Positions 6,907 to 13,323 are shown, counted from the first letter of the stretch. The stretch: 16,558 nt of DNA from Pelethousia sp034928145 (GCA_034928145.1 JAYFPE010000052.1:1-16558); one strand, 5' to 3'. Numbers and translations are program-made. The notes: generated by a model not told the origin, from the sequence alone.

Positions 6907-7188
6907 GTTGCGATTCTTTTGACGGCTGCTTTTTTCGGCGGGAACCCTTGCCAAGCTCTGCCTACTCAACGCCGGGATCGTATCTACCATAGCGAACGGT
7001 GGGGGGTTCGATGCGGTGGCGGGCGAAATGGCGCTCCTTTGTTTGCAGTGCAAAAGGGCGCCCGATATGCCGGTAAAATACTAGATCAATATAGCAAATG
7101 TACGATATGTGTATGATATAGATATGTGCCATTCTGCCGTGAGGACGGGAACGGTATTTGTAGGGTAGATATCACCTGCTTTTTCTCC

Positions 7189-8925
7189 TTAAAGCGTTAA
7201 CAAGCGGCTGCCCTTGATTTCATCGGCACTCCACGCAATTAGAGCGAATTTGCCATTCGCGTGTTCATCAATACGATTAAGCCATTCCACCTCACTGGTC
7301 GCTTTTGCTGCCAGCATGGGGTTGGTTGTGTTCGCGCCGTAAAGGGACTGATTGACGACCCACCATTTGGCAGCAATACCCGCCCGTCTCAAATCATCCT
7401 CCAGCCGCAGCGCCTCATAAAATGGAGTCGCTTCGGGCAAGGTCACAATAATAACCTCGGTTTCGTCGGATTTCAGCCGGGGCAGCAACCGCTTTACCGA
7501 TTTAGGAACTTCGCCCTTGGTGCGTTCTATTTCGTGATTGTAGCTCTGGGTGGATTCCAATAGCAGCAAGGTATGGCCGGTGGGCGCGGTATCGATGACC
7601 ACTACCTGATCATCGGCCTTTTCCACAACATCCGCAAAAGCACGAAATACGGCAATCTCTTGGGTGCAGGGTGAACGTAAATCTTCCTCCACATAGGCGA
7701 TATCCTCGTCGCTCATGCCAGACGCGCGGGCTTTGGCAAGCACCTCCGACTGATACTTTTTCAGTTCTTCGGCCTCGTCAATATGGCTCATGGATACGCC
7801 GCTGGTTTCATCCAGCACGAATTTTAGATGCGCGGCGGGATCGGTGGTAGTCAGATGGACTTTCTTTTCACGCTTCGCAAGACCCAGCGCGATAGCGGCG
7901 GCAACGGTAGTCTTACCTACGCCGCCTTTGCCCATGGTGAAGATGACGCGCTTGCCTTTTGCCGCCAGTTCGTTAATCACATCGTTTAACGCGGGAATAT
8001 GCGTAGCGTTCAGCGTTTGCGCATAGGCGGTTACATGATCGGTATTCAGTAGGGCGCGCACATTTTCAATCCCTGTGACGTTATAGGCCCGCAGGGGAAT
8101 CATATAAAGCGGGAGCGCCCGCAGGCTTTCCGGTATCGCGGCAAGGGCGGCCTGTTGTTTTCCGTATAATCTGGAGGATAAGGGGTCGCTGTGTTCCATC
8201 AATACGCCGTTGACGACAAGTATCTGATTGTTAACGCCCAATGCGGAAAGCTCGCCGGAAGCCCGTTCTGCTTCCTTGAATGGCGCGGTTTCAGGGCGGG
8301 TGACGAGGATCAACGTGGTCAGGCTTCCGTCTGCCAGTGTTTCTACCGCTTGTTTGTAAATAGCTTTCTTGCTTTCCAAGCCGGAAAGCTGACCGAGGCA
8401 GGATGCTCCGTGCGTGCTTTCGCTGATGAAATTACTCCACGCGGACGGGAGTTGAAGCATACGCAAGGTGTGGCCGGTGGGCGCAGTATCAAAAATAATA
8501 TGGTCGTATTCCTGCTGAACCTTACCGTCCGTGATGAAACTGGAAAATTCATTGAACGCCGCGATCTCTATGGTGCAGGAGCCGGAAAGCTGCTCCTCCA
8601 TATTAGCGATCACGGACGCGGGCAGTTTGCCTCGATAAGGCGCGATTACGCTCTCCCGATATTCGGCCGCTGCCTGTATGGGGTCGAGGTTCGCCACATC
8701 CAAATTCGGTGCGCCGGGGATGGATGTTCCCTTGTTGGTCAGTTCCATCGAGAATACGTCCTGCAGGTTGGAAGCCGGGTCGGTGCTGATGAGCAGTACA
8801 CGCTTACCATTGTCCGCGAGGGACACGGCGGTGGCACAGGCAACGCTGGTTTTGCCAACGCCACCCTTGCCAGTATAGAAAAGATATTTTGTCAGTTTTA
8901 TATTGCTGGGATCGAATAGATTCAT
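7189..8925 (-). CDS. arsA: ArsA arsenite/antimonite pump-driving ATPase
   Basis: A 578-residue protein with two homologous ATPase halves, the classic ArsA architecture. Each half has a deviant Walker A (GKGGVGKT near residues 19-26 and again near 330) and a DTAPTGHT signal-transduction motif. The three metalloid-binding cysteines of ArsA appear conserved in SGSCTIE (about residue 117), GASCLGQ and RSPCTQE. The family couples ATP hydrolysis to arsenite export through ArsB or a related pump and accepts As(III) from ArsD. It starts at the ATG at 8925, one base after the arsD stop, so translation is probably coupled. It is the last gene of the operon, and no pump gene follows before the spore-type genes, so the pump must be encoded elsewhere or is missing. 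Confidence 0.96.
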   Translation of the reverse strand: MNLFDPSNIKLTKYLFYTGKGGVGKTSVACATAVSLADNGKRVLLISTDPASNLQDVFSMELTNKGTSIPGAPNLDVANLDPIQAAAEYRESVIAPYRGKLPASVIANMEEQLSGSCTIEIAAFNEFSSFITDGKVQQEYDHIIFDTAPTGHTLRMLQLPSAWSNFISESTHGASCLGQLSGLESKKAIYKQAVETLADGSLTTLILVTRPETAPFKEAERASGELSALGVNNQILVVNGVLMEHSDPLSSRLYGKQQAALAAIPESLRALPLYMIPLRAYNVTGIENVRALLNTDHVTAYAQTLNATHIPALNDVINELAAKGKRVIFTMGKGGVGKTTVAAAIALGLAKREKKVHLTTTDPAAHLKFVLDETSGVSMSHIDEAEELKKYQSEVLAKARASGMSDEDIAYVEEDLRSPCTQEIAVFRAFADVVEKADDQVVVIDTAPTGHTLLLLESTQSYNHEIERTKGEVPKSVKRLLPRLKSDETEVIIVTLPEATPFYEALRLEDDLRRAGIAAKWWVVNQSLYGANTTNPMLAAKATSEVEWLNRIDEHANGKFALIAWSADEIKGSRLLTL

Positions 8926-8926
8926 T

Positions 8927-9322
8927 TTAGCAGCAGCCTCCCTTGCAATCGCAGCCGCTGGATTTCTTCTTAGCGACCTTTACCGTTACGGGCTTGCTCC
9001 GCTTTCCCAGCACATCTTCGGGAAGGTCAAGCAGCTTCGTAAATTCCTCGTTGGTGGGGTATCTGCCCGAGATCACGATCTCGCCATCGATCATAACGGC
9101 GGGCAATCCCTCGGGCCCCTTTGCGTTTATATAGGCGTTGATAGTCTGATCGGTAATAAATACTCCCGGCTCGCTGTTGAGGTTAAAGCGATCAACGGCC
9201 ACGCCATGCTTTTTAAGCGTATCGAGTGCGGTGGAGATACGGAGCAATTCGGGATCAACACCCACACCGCAAAGTCCAGTCGGGCAGCACATGGCGGGTT
9301 CAAATATCCTCATCTTTTTCAT
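8927..9322 (-). CDS. arsD: ArsD arsenic metallochaperone
   Basis: 131 residues from the ATG at 9322 (MKKMRIFEPAMCC), with AAGGAG about nine bases upstream; a TTG further upstream would place that site inside the gene. The thioredoxin-like ArsD fold is clear, with Cys12, Cys13 and Cys18 (AMCCPTGLCG) at the positions that bind As(III) in studied ArsD proteins. A Lys-rich tail ends in CDCKGGCC, an extra cysteine cluster of the type seen in some ArsD proteins. It hands arsenite to ArsA and raises its affinity. It sits one base before arsA and 132 bases after the DUF2703 gene. Confidence 0.95.
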   Translation of the reverse strand: MKKMRIFEPAMCCPTGLCGVGVDPELLRISTALDTLKKHGVAVDRFNLNSEPGVFITDQTINAYINAKGPEGLPAVMIDGEIVISGRYPTNEEFTKLLDLPEDVLGKRSKPVTVKVAKKKSSGCDCKGGCC

Positions 9323-9454
9323 AGCAGACAACTCCTTCAATATAATTATTTGTTATCAGCCGCCGGATGGGGGAAGCCCAATGGACTGCCCACAGCTCAA
9401 AAAAGTCCGAAGCCGCTACAAGAGAAGCTGGGGCCGTTATGTCGTGCGGCTACT

Positions 9455-9976
9455 TCATCTATCTTTATCCTTGCGCGCTTTAGCAGAAAAATACGTTTCC
9501 AAGTTTGCGGGAAGCTGGTAGGGCTCCTGCTTTGGCGCTTCCCGGTTGGGGTTATACACTTCCCGCAGGATAACATCCACGATAAGTTCCTTCGGCGGGG
9601 CAGCATATTCAATGCCGTCGTACACCCATACGCGACAATCCACCGCATCGCCACAAAGATCACCGCAGTCCTCGCAAACTGTCTCCCGCAGTTCCACGGC
9701 AATATCGTTTCCATTCACGCGGATGGTGGGCGAACTGATAAATTGATGCTGGATAGCCAACGCTTTCGTTGTAACGTTCACCTTGTTTACCACAACCTCA
9801 TACCCCGCCGCATTCAGCACAACGGCAACGCTGGAAACAGCTTCGTCGAGCGCTTTTTCAGTATCCTGACACCGTTCGCAAATGGTCGTATCCAGATACA
9901 GGAAGTCAATTACAAGGGGTCTTTTCGGCTGTTTCTGCCCGCAACAATTTTCGAAGGAACAGCAACATTTACTCAT
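9455..9976 (-). CDS. DUF2703 protein of the ars operon
   Basis: A 173-residue protein with thioredoxin-like layout: IDFLYLDTTICERCQDTEKALDEAV carries a CxxC, then SSPTIRVNGNDIA matches the cis-Pro strand of the thioredoxin fold, followed by CEDCGDLCGDAVDCR. The N-terminus is Cys-rich (MSKCCCSFENCCG). This matches the DUF2703 family, often found in arsenic operons; its biochemical role is not established as far as I know. A thiol-based metalloid-binding or redox role is inferred. Its start codon overlaps the arsR stop by eight bases and uses AAGGAG within arsR, indicating coupled translation. Confidence 0.85.
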   Translation of the reverse strand: MSKCCCSFENCCGQKQPKRPLVIDFLYLDTTICERCQDTEKALDEAVSSVAVVLNAAGYEVVVNKVNVTTKALAIQHQFISSPTIRVNGNDIAVELRETVCEDCGDLCGDAVDCRVWVYDGIEYAAPPKELIVDVILREVYNPNREAPKQEPYQLPANLETYFSAKARKDKDR

Positions 9977-10304
9977 TTTCGCTATACTCCTTACAGCAAA
10001 AATTGTCTTCTTTACAAATACAATCTTCCTTATCGCAAGTTATCTCATCGAAGAACCGCTTTGTCCGGTCAATGGTCTCCATATCCAGCGTATAATACGT
10101 CCACTTGCCTTCCTCCCGCGCCTTGACAAGACCGCATGCACGCAGGAGCTTCATATGGTGAGATAGGGTGGATTGGGACATTTCAAACTTCTCTAAAATC
10201 TTGCATGCGCAAAGCTCCCCGCAGGAGAGCATATCCACGATCATAGCCCTCTTGGGATCACCCAGCGCCTTGAACACCCTTGTGTTCTCCGAATAGTACT
10301 CCAT
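9969..10304 (-). CDS. arsR: ArsR arsenic-responsive repressor
   Basis: A 111-residue ArsR/SmtB-family winged helix protein. Residues 29-35 (GELCACK) form the As(III)-sensing CxC motif equivalent to ELCVCDL, next to the recognition helix SQSTLSHHMKLLRACGL. The wing is REEGKWTYYTL. The C-terminal tail is unusually cysteine-rich (CDKEDCICKEDNFCCKE) and may add metalloid ligands. The ATG at 10304 follows GAGGT by seven bases. It is the first gene of the arsR-DUF2703-arsD-arsA operon and should repress it until arsenite binds. Confidence 0.95.
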   Translation of the reverse strand: MEYYSENTRVFKALGDPKRAMIVDMLSCGELCACKILEKFEMSQSTLSHHMKLLRACGLVKAREEGKWTYYTLDMETIDRTKRFFDEITCDKEDCICKEDNFCCKEYSENE

Positions 10305-10339
10305 ATCGGAACCTCAAATCTACATACTTCGATATGATC

Positions 10340-10368
10340 ATTATATCCACCAAATCGAAAAACGTCAA
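10340..10368 (-). promoter_or_regulatory. ars operon promoter
   Basis: On the minus strand TTGACG (10363-10368), a 17-base spacer and a perfect TATAAT (10340-10345) lie 36 bases before the arsR start. Just downstream, CATATCGAAGTATG (10325-10338) is an imperfect dyad that could be the ArsR operator. Confidence 0.85.
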
Positions 10369-10396
10369 TCTTGATTTGCATTTTCCGTAAAAAGGG

Positions 10397-10639
10397 CACC
10401 CGCAAATCTGCGGATGTCTCAGACTGTCGAAAAAGCTCAGGGGGATCGGGGGCCGCAGCACCCGGAGGCTTTAATCGTGAGCGGCGGCGTGTACGCCGCG
10501 AGCGAAAAGCCTTGCTTGCCAAGGCCTTCTCCGCATGAAACAACGGCCGCGAGGTACGAGCAGTTGTTTCATGGAAACTCAAAAAAGTGGCATAGCCACT
10601 TTTTTGACAGACTGAGACACCCGCAAATCTGCGAATGTC
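10397..10639. repeat. Structured repeat copy B with flanking hairpin direct repeats
   Basis: The core (10419-10614) is about 96% identical to the element at 4893-5087. Its ends are clearer inverted repeats: TGTCTCAG(A)CTGTC(G)AAAAA at 10415-10434 against its complement at 10600-10619, with two mismatches in 20. The internal stem GCGGCG-TGTA-CGCCGC is perfect here, against one mismatch in copy A. Direct repeats of 22 bp flank it at 10397-10418 and 10618-10639. They differ by one base (G/A) and hold a stem built on CCGCA-AATC-TGCGG, unrelated in sequence to the flanks of copy A. It sits upstream of the ars promoter, next to integrative-element debris. Confidence 0.85.
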
Positions 10640-10676
10640 TTCGAACCATTCTATAGATTATAAGAAACAGGCCTCA

Positions 10677-10695
10677 TGTGCAGACTTTCTGCACA
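10677..10695. other. Perfect 8-bp hairpin TGTGCAGA-CTT-TCTGCACA
   Basis: A short perfect inverted repeat in the non-coding strip between repeat copy B and the toxin remnant. No T run follows. Its function is unknown. Confidence 0.4.
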
Positions 10696-10725
10696 GACAT
10701 CGTGCAAGCAAAAGAGGGTAAGACT

Positions 10726-10749
10726 AATAAATGGGCATGCCCTTTTATT
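10726..10749. terminator. Dyad AATAAA-T-GGGCATGCCC-T-TTTATT
   Basis: A 24-bp near-perfect palindrome with GC core and A/T arms, ten bases past the stop of the minus-strand toxin remnant. Its form is that of a bidirectional intrinsic terminator. Confidence 0.5.
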
Positions 10750-10758
10750 CGCTGTATG

Positions 10759-10830
10759 TTACCCATCATAATGCATTCTGCACCTGGTAATTATTAGTTT
10801 ACCATCTTCAATACGGTACACTAAGGCCCA
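10759..10830 (-). pseudogene. C-terminal fragment of a RelE/YoeB-like toxin
   Basis: On the minus strand the last ~23 residues before the TAA read as ALVYRIEDGKLIITRCRMHY plus DG. This has the LVY-I/V-D-L-I---CR-HY signature of RelE/ParE-superfamily toxin C-termini (Txe/YoeB type). Upstream of about 10830 the frame continues into sequence that codes in the opposite direction for integrative-element proteins, so the rest of the toxin and any antitoxin are gone. The break probably marks the junction where foreign DNA joined. The short match keeps confidence moderate. Confidence 0.45.
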
Positions 10831-10833
10831 AAA

Positions 10834-11123
10834 GTTTGCCGCTGCCATGGAGTTTAGCGAACACACGGGAAGCGTCAGGCAAGACCGGCTACCGGGAAAC
10901 GGCCCGGCCCATAACAAAAGAGTTTCGCGCGGAACTGACCGAGGCTGTGGCGGCGGCGTATCACGCGGAGGCTGAAAAATTACAGGCCCGCGCCGCCGCC
11001 ATACCCGCCACGGAAAACAGTCTATTCCGAAACAGCTTGCAGAGGGCGCAAAACAGGCGGCAAAGGACACCGCCGCCCGGCCCGCGCCCGAAAAGGGCAG
11101 CAAGGCGAAAAACGCGGAACGGT
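10834..11123 (+). pseudogene. Broken integrative-element gene (three reading frames)
   Basis: Coding sense is spread over three frames. First KFAAAMEFSEHTG (about 10834-10872), then GYRETARPITKEFRAELTEA and AYHAEAEKLQARAA in the frame of 10836, then SIPKQLAEGAKQAAKDTAAR ending KGSKAKNAER at a TAA near 11121-11123. The pieces read in order as one basic, Ala/Lys-rich C-terminus, so at least two frameshifts are needed. I do not recognise the family with certainty; the style is that of conjugative-element accessory proteins. A perfect palindromic hairpin follows the stop immediately (11124-11150). Confidence 0.5.
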
Positions 11124-11150
11124 AACATCGGGCCAACTTGGCCCGATGTT
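11124..11150. repeat. Intergenic palindrome copy 1 (GGGCCAACTTGGCCC core)
   Basis: A perfect 27-bp inverted repeat with a 13-bp stem (AACATCGGGCCAA) around a single C, directly after a stop codon and before a ribosome site. Related copies lie at 11575, 12720 and 13206. Confidence 0.8.
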
Positions 11151-11175
11151 GCGTTTCAATCGGAAGGAGGCGCCT

Positions 11176-11511
11176 ATGTTTAACACCCCTGAAAACTCGC
11201 CGTGGGGAAAAGTCCAGATCTACGATGCGCTTTGTCCCGGCGTATTTCTTGTCAGCACGGCCAGCCGCGGAGGGACGATGGTTTCCAAAGAGGTTTCGGC
11301 TATGCTTTCTCCCGCCGCCCGCAAGTGTGGTTTCCGGCAGGGCGATTTCCTCTGTTACGAGGAAGCTTGTTAGGAAAACGTCGTATTGCGGGAGCTTTTG
11401 CACAAAAAGCTGTGGAAAATCCCCGAACGCATCAAGGAGACAGCGGCGTTTGAGGAAAACATTAACAAGTCCATCCGGGAGTACAACCCGGACTATTGGC
11501 GGGCGCGGTAG
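11176..11511 (+). pseudogene. Integrative-element protein (MFNTPENSPWG family, probably DUF7007), internal stop
   Basis: The ATG at 11176 follows GGAAGGAGG. The frame reads MFNTPENSPWGKVQIYDAL, then MLSPAARKCGFRQGDFLCYE, to a TAG at 11371-11373. It then continues in the same frame with VVLRELLHKKLWKIPERIKE and NKSIREYNPDYWRAR to a second TAG at 11509. The two halves together match a conserved ~110-residue protein I recall from Tn1549-type elements (probably DUF7007; the number is from memory). One nonsense change (C-TAG-E) splits it, so it is a pseudogene unless the base is an error. It lies between two copies of the intergenic palindrome, as an intact element gene would. Confidence 0.7.
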
Positions 11512-11574
11512 GCCGGGCTTGAAAAAGTCCCGGCCCGGCAGACCGTCCCGGCGCACAGCGCCGAACGCTGACCC

Positions 11575-11599
11575 ACTTCGGGCCAACTTGGCCCGAAGT
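11575..11599. repeat. Intergenic palindrome copy 2
   Basis: A perfect 25-bp inverted repeat with the same GGGCCAACTTGGCCC core. Its outer arms are ACTTC/GAAGT, not AACATC/GATGTT, so both arms changed together and pairing is kept. Confidence 0.8.
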
Positions 11600-11624
11600 C
11601 CATTTTACCCGAAAGGAGGCTTTA

Positions 11625-11702
11625 ATGGGGAGCGGCGGCAACTTGCCTTCGCTCCCCGCAATTCCTTATTATGCTTATGGTTCGCCTTTGGAGCAAAGGT
11701 GA
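11625..11702 (+). CDS. Short ORF of 25 residues, likely truncated element gene
   Basis: The ATG at 11625 follows a good AAAGGAGG site. It encodes MGSGGNLPSLPAIPYYAYG and SPLEQR, then a TGA. The strong ribosome site, position after an intergenic palindrome and Pro/Tyr-rich start suggest the 5' end of an integrative-element gene, broken where the methyltransferase region was joined. It ends 22 bases before the convergent methyltransferase stop. It could also be a real small peptide; I do not recognise it. Confidence 0.35.
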   Translation: MGSGGNLPSLPAIPYYAYGSPLEQR

Positions 11703-11723
11703 ACGGCAAGACGGCAAGCATAG

Positions 11724-12449
11724 TCAAACGACTTTTGCAATCAACTGGATGAGATTAAAATACTTGCCGCCCTCGGCTTCCATCATTTTTATATCGTTTA
11801 CGGCATAGGGATTGGGAGTGGTAAGCCATTCATCCCATGCCTGTTTGCAACAGTCCATTTCGCGGATATCTACGATTTCAATACCCTCTGCTGCGCTCCA
11901 CAAATCTTTCCACCATACAAGGGAGCGTATAGTCCTTGCCACCTCATCACTCCAAAACGGCCTCATTTCATTGGGAACATTTTCCCCGAATTCGTGTTTT
12001 AAGCCGGGAATAGCCACGGCGATATAGCCGCCCTTTTTCACAAAAGGAATGAGCGACGGGAGCATTTCTGGCTTATCACCGAAATGGTGATAAGCGCCCA
12101 CAGTGAACAACAGGTCAAAATATCCGTTTGCAAAAGGCAAGCCTTTGGTCGCATCTACGGAAATTGGAACGGCCTTATCATCAATCCCGATAGATTTGAA
12201 CCGCTCATAATTTTCAGTTGGCGAAATCCAAAGGTCGGCGGCAAAAACGGATGCACCATATTTTCTCGTCAAATAAAGCGTGGAAAGACCACACCCGCAG
12301 CCGAGGTCAAGGATTCTCATATTCTCGTTGATGCTCAGGTATGACGACAATTCCTCTGATAACCGCATGGCGTTTGGCCCCATCATTGTGGCTTTCAGGA
12401 ACTCAACATTTTTATCATTGGACATAAACTTGTTTGTAAATGGATACAT
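11724..12449 (-). CDS. Class I SAM-dependent methyltransferase (UbiE-like)
   Basis: About 241 residues from the ATG at 12449 (MYPFTNKFMSND), with GGAAG a few bases upstream. Motif I is ILDLGCGCGLSTLYL (SAM-binding glycine loop), the acidic strand end follows in VFAADLW, and the post-I region is DLLFTVGAYHHFG, typical of UbiE/Coq5-like small-molecule methyltransferases. The C-terminal lid (VWWKDLWSAAEGIEIVDIREMDCC, WLTTPNPYA) points to a small substrate, not RNA. No rRNA-methylase signature was seen. It lies in element cargo close to a MerR-ABC exporter, and a consensus promoter with a ~200-nt structured leader and terminator precede it. Inducible cargo is therefore likely, perhaps for resistance or detoxification; the substrate is unknown. 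Confidence 0.85.
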   Translation of the reverse strand: MYPFTNKFMSNDKNVEFLKATMMGPNAMRLSEELSSYLSINENMRILDLGCGCGLSTLYLTRKYGASVFAADLWISPTENYERFKSIGIDDKAVPISVDATKGLPFANGYFDLLFTVGAYHHFGDKPEMLPSLIPFVKKGGYIAVAIPGLKHEFGENVPNEMRPFWSDEVARTIRSLVWWKDLWSAAEGIEIVDIREMDCCKQAWDEWLTTPNPYAVNDIKMMEAEGGKYFNLIQLIAKVV

Positions 12450-12489
12450 GATATTCTTCCTTTCTAATTTTGCCTTATAGAAAGAAAAC

Positions 12490-12514
12490 AAAAAAGCACA
12501 GTATATTACTGCGC
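12490..12514 (-). terminator. Terminator in the leader of the methyltransferase gene
   Basis: On the minus strand GCGCAGTA-ATA-TACTGTGC (12496-12514, eight pairs with one wobble) is followed by six T. It sits between promoter and start codon, about 40 bases before the ATG, so it would stop transcription unless prevented: the hallmark of attenuation. Confidence 0.8.
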
Positions 12515-12655
12515 TACAAACTACACCATTATAAAAAATGATGCTCGTTCAATCTGTAAGGCAGTTTTTCATAACACAAACTAGAGCAGAACAACTGCTC
12601 ATTTCATGCAACTGAAATCCTTACAGGATGACCGACATCAACACACCACTCTTTC
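12515..12655 (-). ncRNA. Structured 5' leader (candidate attenuator or riboswitch)
   Basis: In transcript order, CTGTAAGG (complement of 12619-12626) can pair perfectly with CCTTACAG (complement of 12554-12561). This stem encloses ATTTCA-GTTGCA-TGAAAT (12601-12618) and GAGCAG-TTGTT-CTGCTC (12584-12600). A further hairpin CATCATT/AATGGTG follows, then the terminator. A five-codon reading frame (MSVIL, 12621-12638) ends inside the first strand of the enclosing stem, so a ribosome there would open the stem. I do not recognise a known riboswitch class. Antibiotic-type translational attenuation or a ligand-binding RNA are both possible. Confidence 0.55.
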
Positions 12656-12662
12656 TTCGGTT

Positions 12663-12692
12663 ACTATATCATGATACCTATCGTTATGTCAA
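12663..12692 (-). promoter_or_regulatory. Promoter of the methyltransferase leader
   Basis: On the minus strand a perfect TTGACA (12687-12692), an 18-base spacer and TATAGT (12663-12668). Transcription would start near 12655, giving a leader of about 205 nt before the ATG. Confidence 0.8.
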
Positions 12693-12719
12693 TGTAAGAA
12701 TCGATTTATTGGCACTTTA

Positions 12720-12738
12720 GGCCAAGTTGGCCCGATGT
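12720..12738. repeat. Intergenic palindrome copy 3 (degenerate)
   Basis: Core GGCCAA-G-TTGGCC (12720-12732) with CCCGATGTT kept only on the right. The central base is G rather than C, so the core is in the opposite orientation, and the left arm is lost. It looks like a copy cut or eroded near a mosaic joint. Confidence 0.6.
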
Positions 12739-12770
12739 TATTGGACAAGATTTGCAAAGCCGTGACAACA

Positions 12771-12799
12771 TTGTTGCCCTCCTGTACGGATGGTAAAAT
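12771..12799 (+). promoter_or_regulatory. Weak promoter candidate for the small membrane protein
   Basis: TTGTTG (12771-12776), 17 bases, TAAAAT (12794-12799), then AGAGGGG before the ATG at 12834. The -35 box is poor. Confidence 0.3.
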
Positions 12800-12833
12800 A
12801 TAGGTAGAACCAAGCATGAGAGGGGTTTTCGAT

Positions 12834-13126
12834 ATGAAGATTTTGCTAAAAATCGCTGCGATACCGTTCATTATCGTGTCGAGCATCACCGTCGCTTTTC
12901 TGTATTTCCTCTTTTGCCTTTCCGAATGGATATGCACGGTAGATGCCGTTATCGTTGCCAGGTTGGTGGTCTTGACGTTTATCACGGGCGGTTCCACTTT
13001 TAACGGCGTGGTATTACTCGTATTGAGGTTTCTTGTTTCCCCTTCGGCCTCCGGGTTGTTATCGAGTGGTTCATCGACAAGCTAGCGGATCTCAATTATT
13101 CTTTAAAAGATTTTGTGACAAGCTGA
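12834..13126 (+). pseudogene. Small membrane protein of integrative elements (CD1845-like), frameshifted
   Basis: The ATG at 12834 follows AGAGGGG. MKILLKIAAIPFIIVSSITV and the segment VVLTFITGGSTFNGVVLLVL give two or three membrane helices, then LRFLVSP. After the CCCC run near 13037-13040 the family-like tail FGLRVVIEWFIDKLADLNYS and LKDFVTS is in another frame, ending at a TGA at 13124-13126. One missing C in the homopolymer explains it; the uncorrected frame ends early at 13085. The intact product would be about 97 residues, like small conserved membrane proteins of Tn1549/CTn elements (CD1845-like, from memory). A terminator follows. Function unknown. Homopolymer sequencing error is a real alternative. 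Confidence 0.7.
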
Positions 13127-13143
13127 CACGGAACTGTATACGC

Positions 13144-13169
13144 AAGGCGGGCCGCCCGGCCCGCCTTTT
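13144..13169 (+). terminator. Terminator after the small membrane protein
   Basis: AAGGCGGGCC and GGCCCGCCTT form a 10-bp stem with a GCCC loop, ending in four T. Confidence 0.85.
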
Positions 13170-13205
13170 GCTATCCTTTAATCCCGGCATGGAAACCGGG
13201 CCACT

Positions 13206-13224
13206 TCGGGCCAACTTGGCCCGA
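13206..13224. repeat. Intergenic palindrome copy 4
   Basis: TCGGGCCAA-C-TTGGCCCGA, 19 bp perfect. Its outer left arm (ACT) resembles copy 2 and its outer right arm (TGTT) resembles copy 1, so it looks like a recombinant of the two types. Confidence 0.75.
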
Positions 13225-13235
13225 TGTTGCAGGGT

Positions 13236-13323
13236 TTGGGGCTGGCCCCAACAAGCAGTTTTTTGTGGTTTAGCCGCAGGGCAAATCATAAAAAATGTGC
13301 AACTGTGGCCACAGTTGCCCTGC
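13236..13323. other. Palindrome-rich non-coding stretch before the MerR gene
   Basis: No gene was found in 13225-13450. It holds TTGGGGC-TG-GCCCCAA (13236-13251), a perfect 20-bp palindrome GCAACTGTGGCCACAGTTGC (13299-13318), and an overlapping alternative stem GCAGGGCAA (13276-13284) with TTGCCCTGC (13315-13323). The last two cannot form at once. Candidate roles are a transfer or replication origin or a regulatory switch; none is proven. Confidence 0.5.

Noticed and set aside
8903..10126. Long 407-residue plus-strand ORF opposite the ars operon
   Set aside because: It lies antisense to arsD, the DUF2703 gene and arsR, has no recognisable domain, and its composition follows from the complementary coding strand.
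10759..11586. 275-residue minus-strand ORF
   Set aside because: Only the last ~23 residues resemble a protein family; the rest is antisense to element genes read on the plus strand. Kept only as the toxin fragment.
13037..13041. Programmed frameshift at the CCCC run of the small membrane protein
   Set aside because: No slippery heptamer with a downstream pseudoknot is apparent; a lost base or a sequencing error is simpler.
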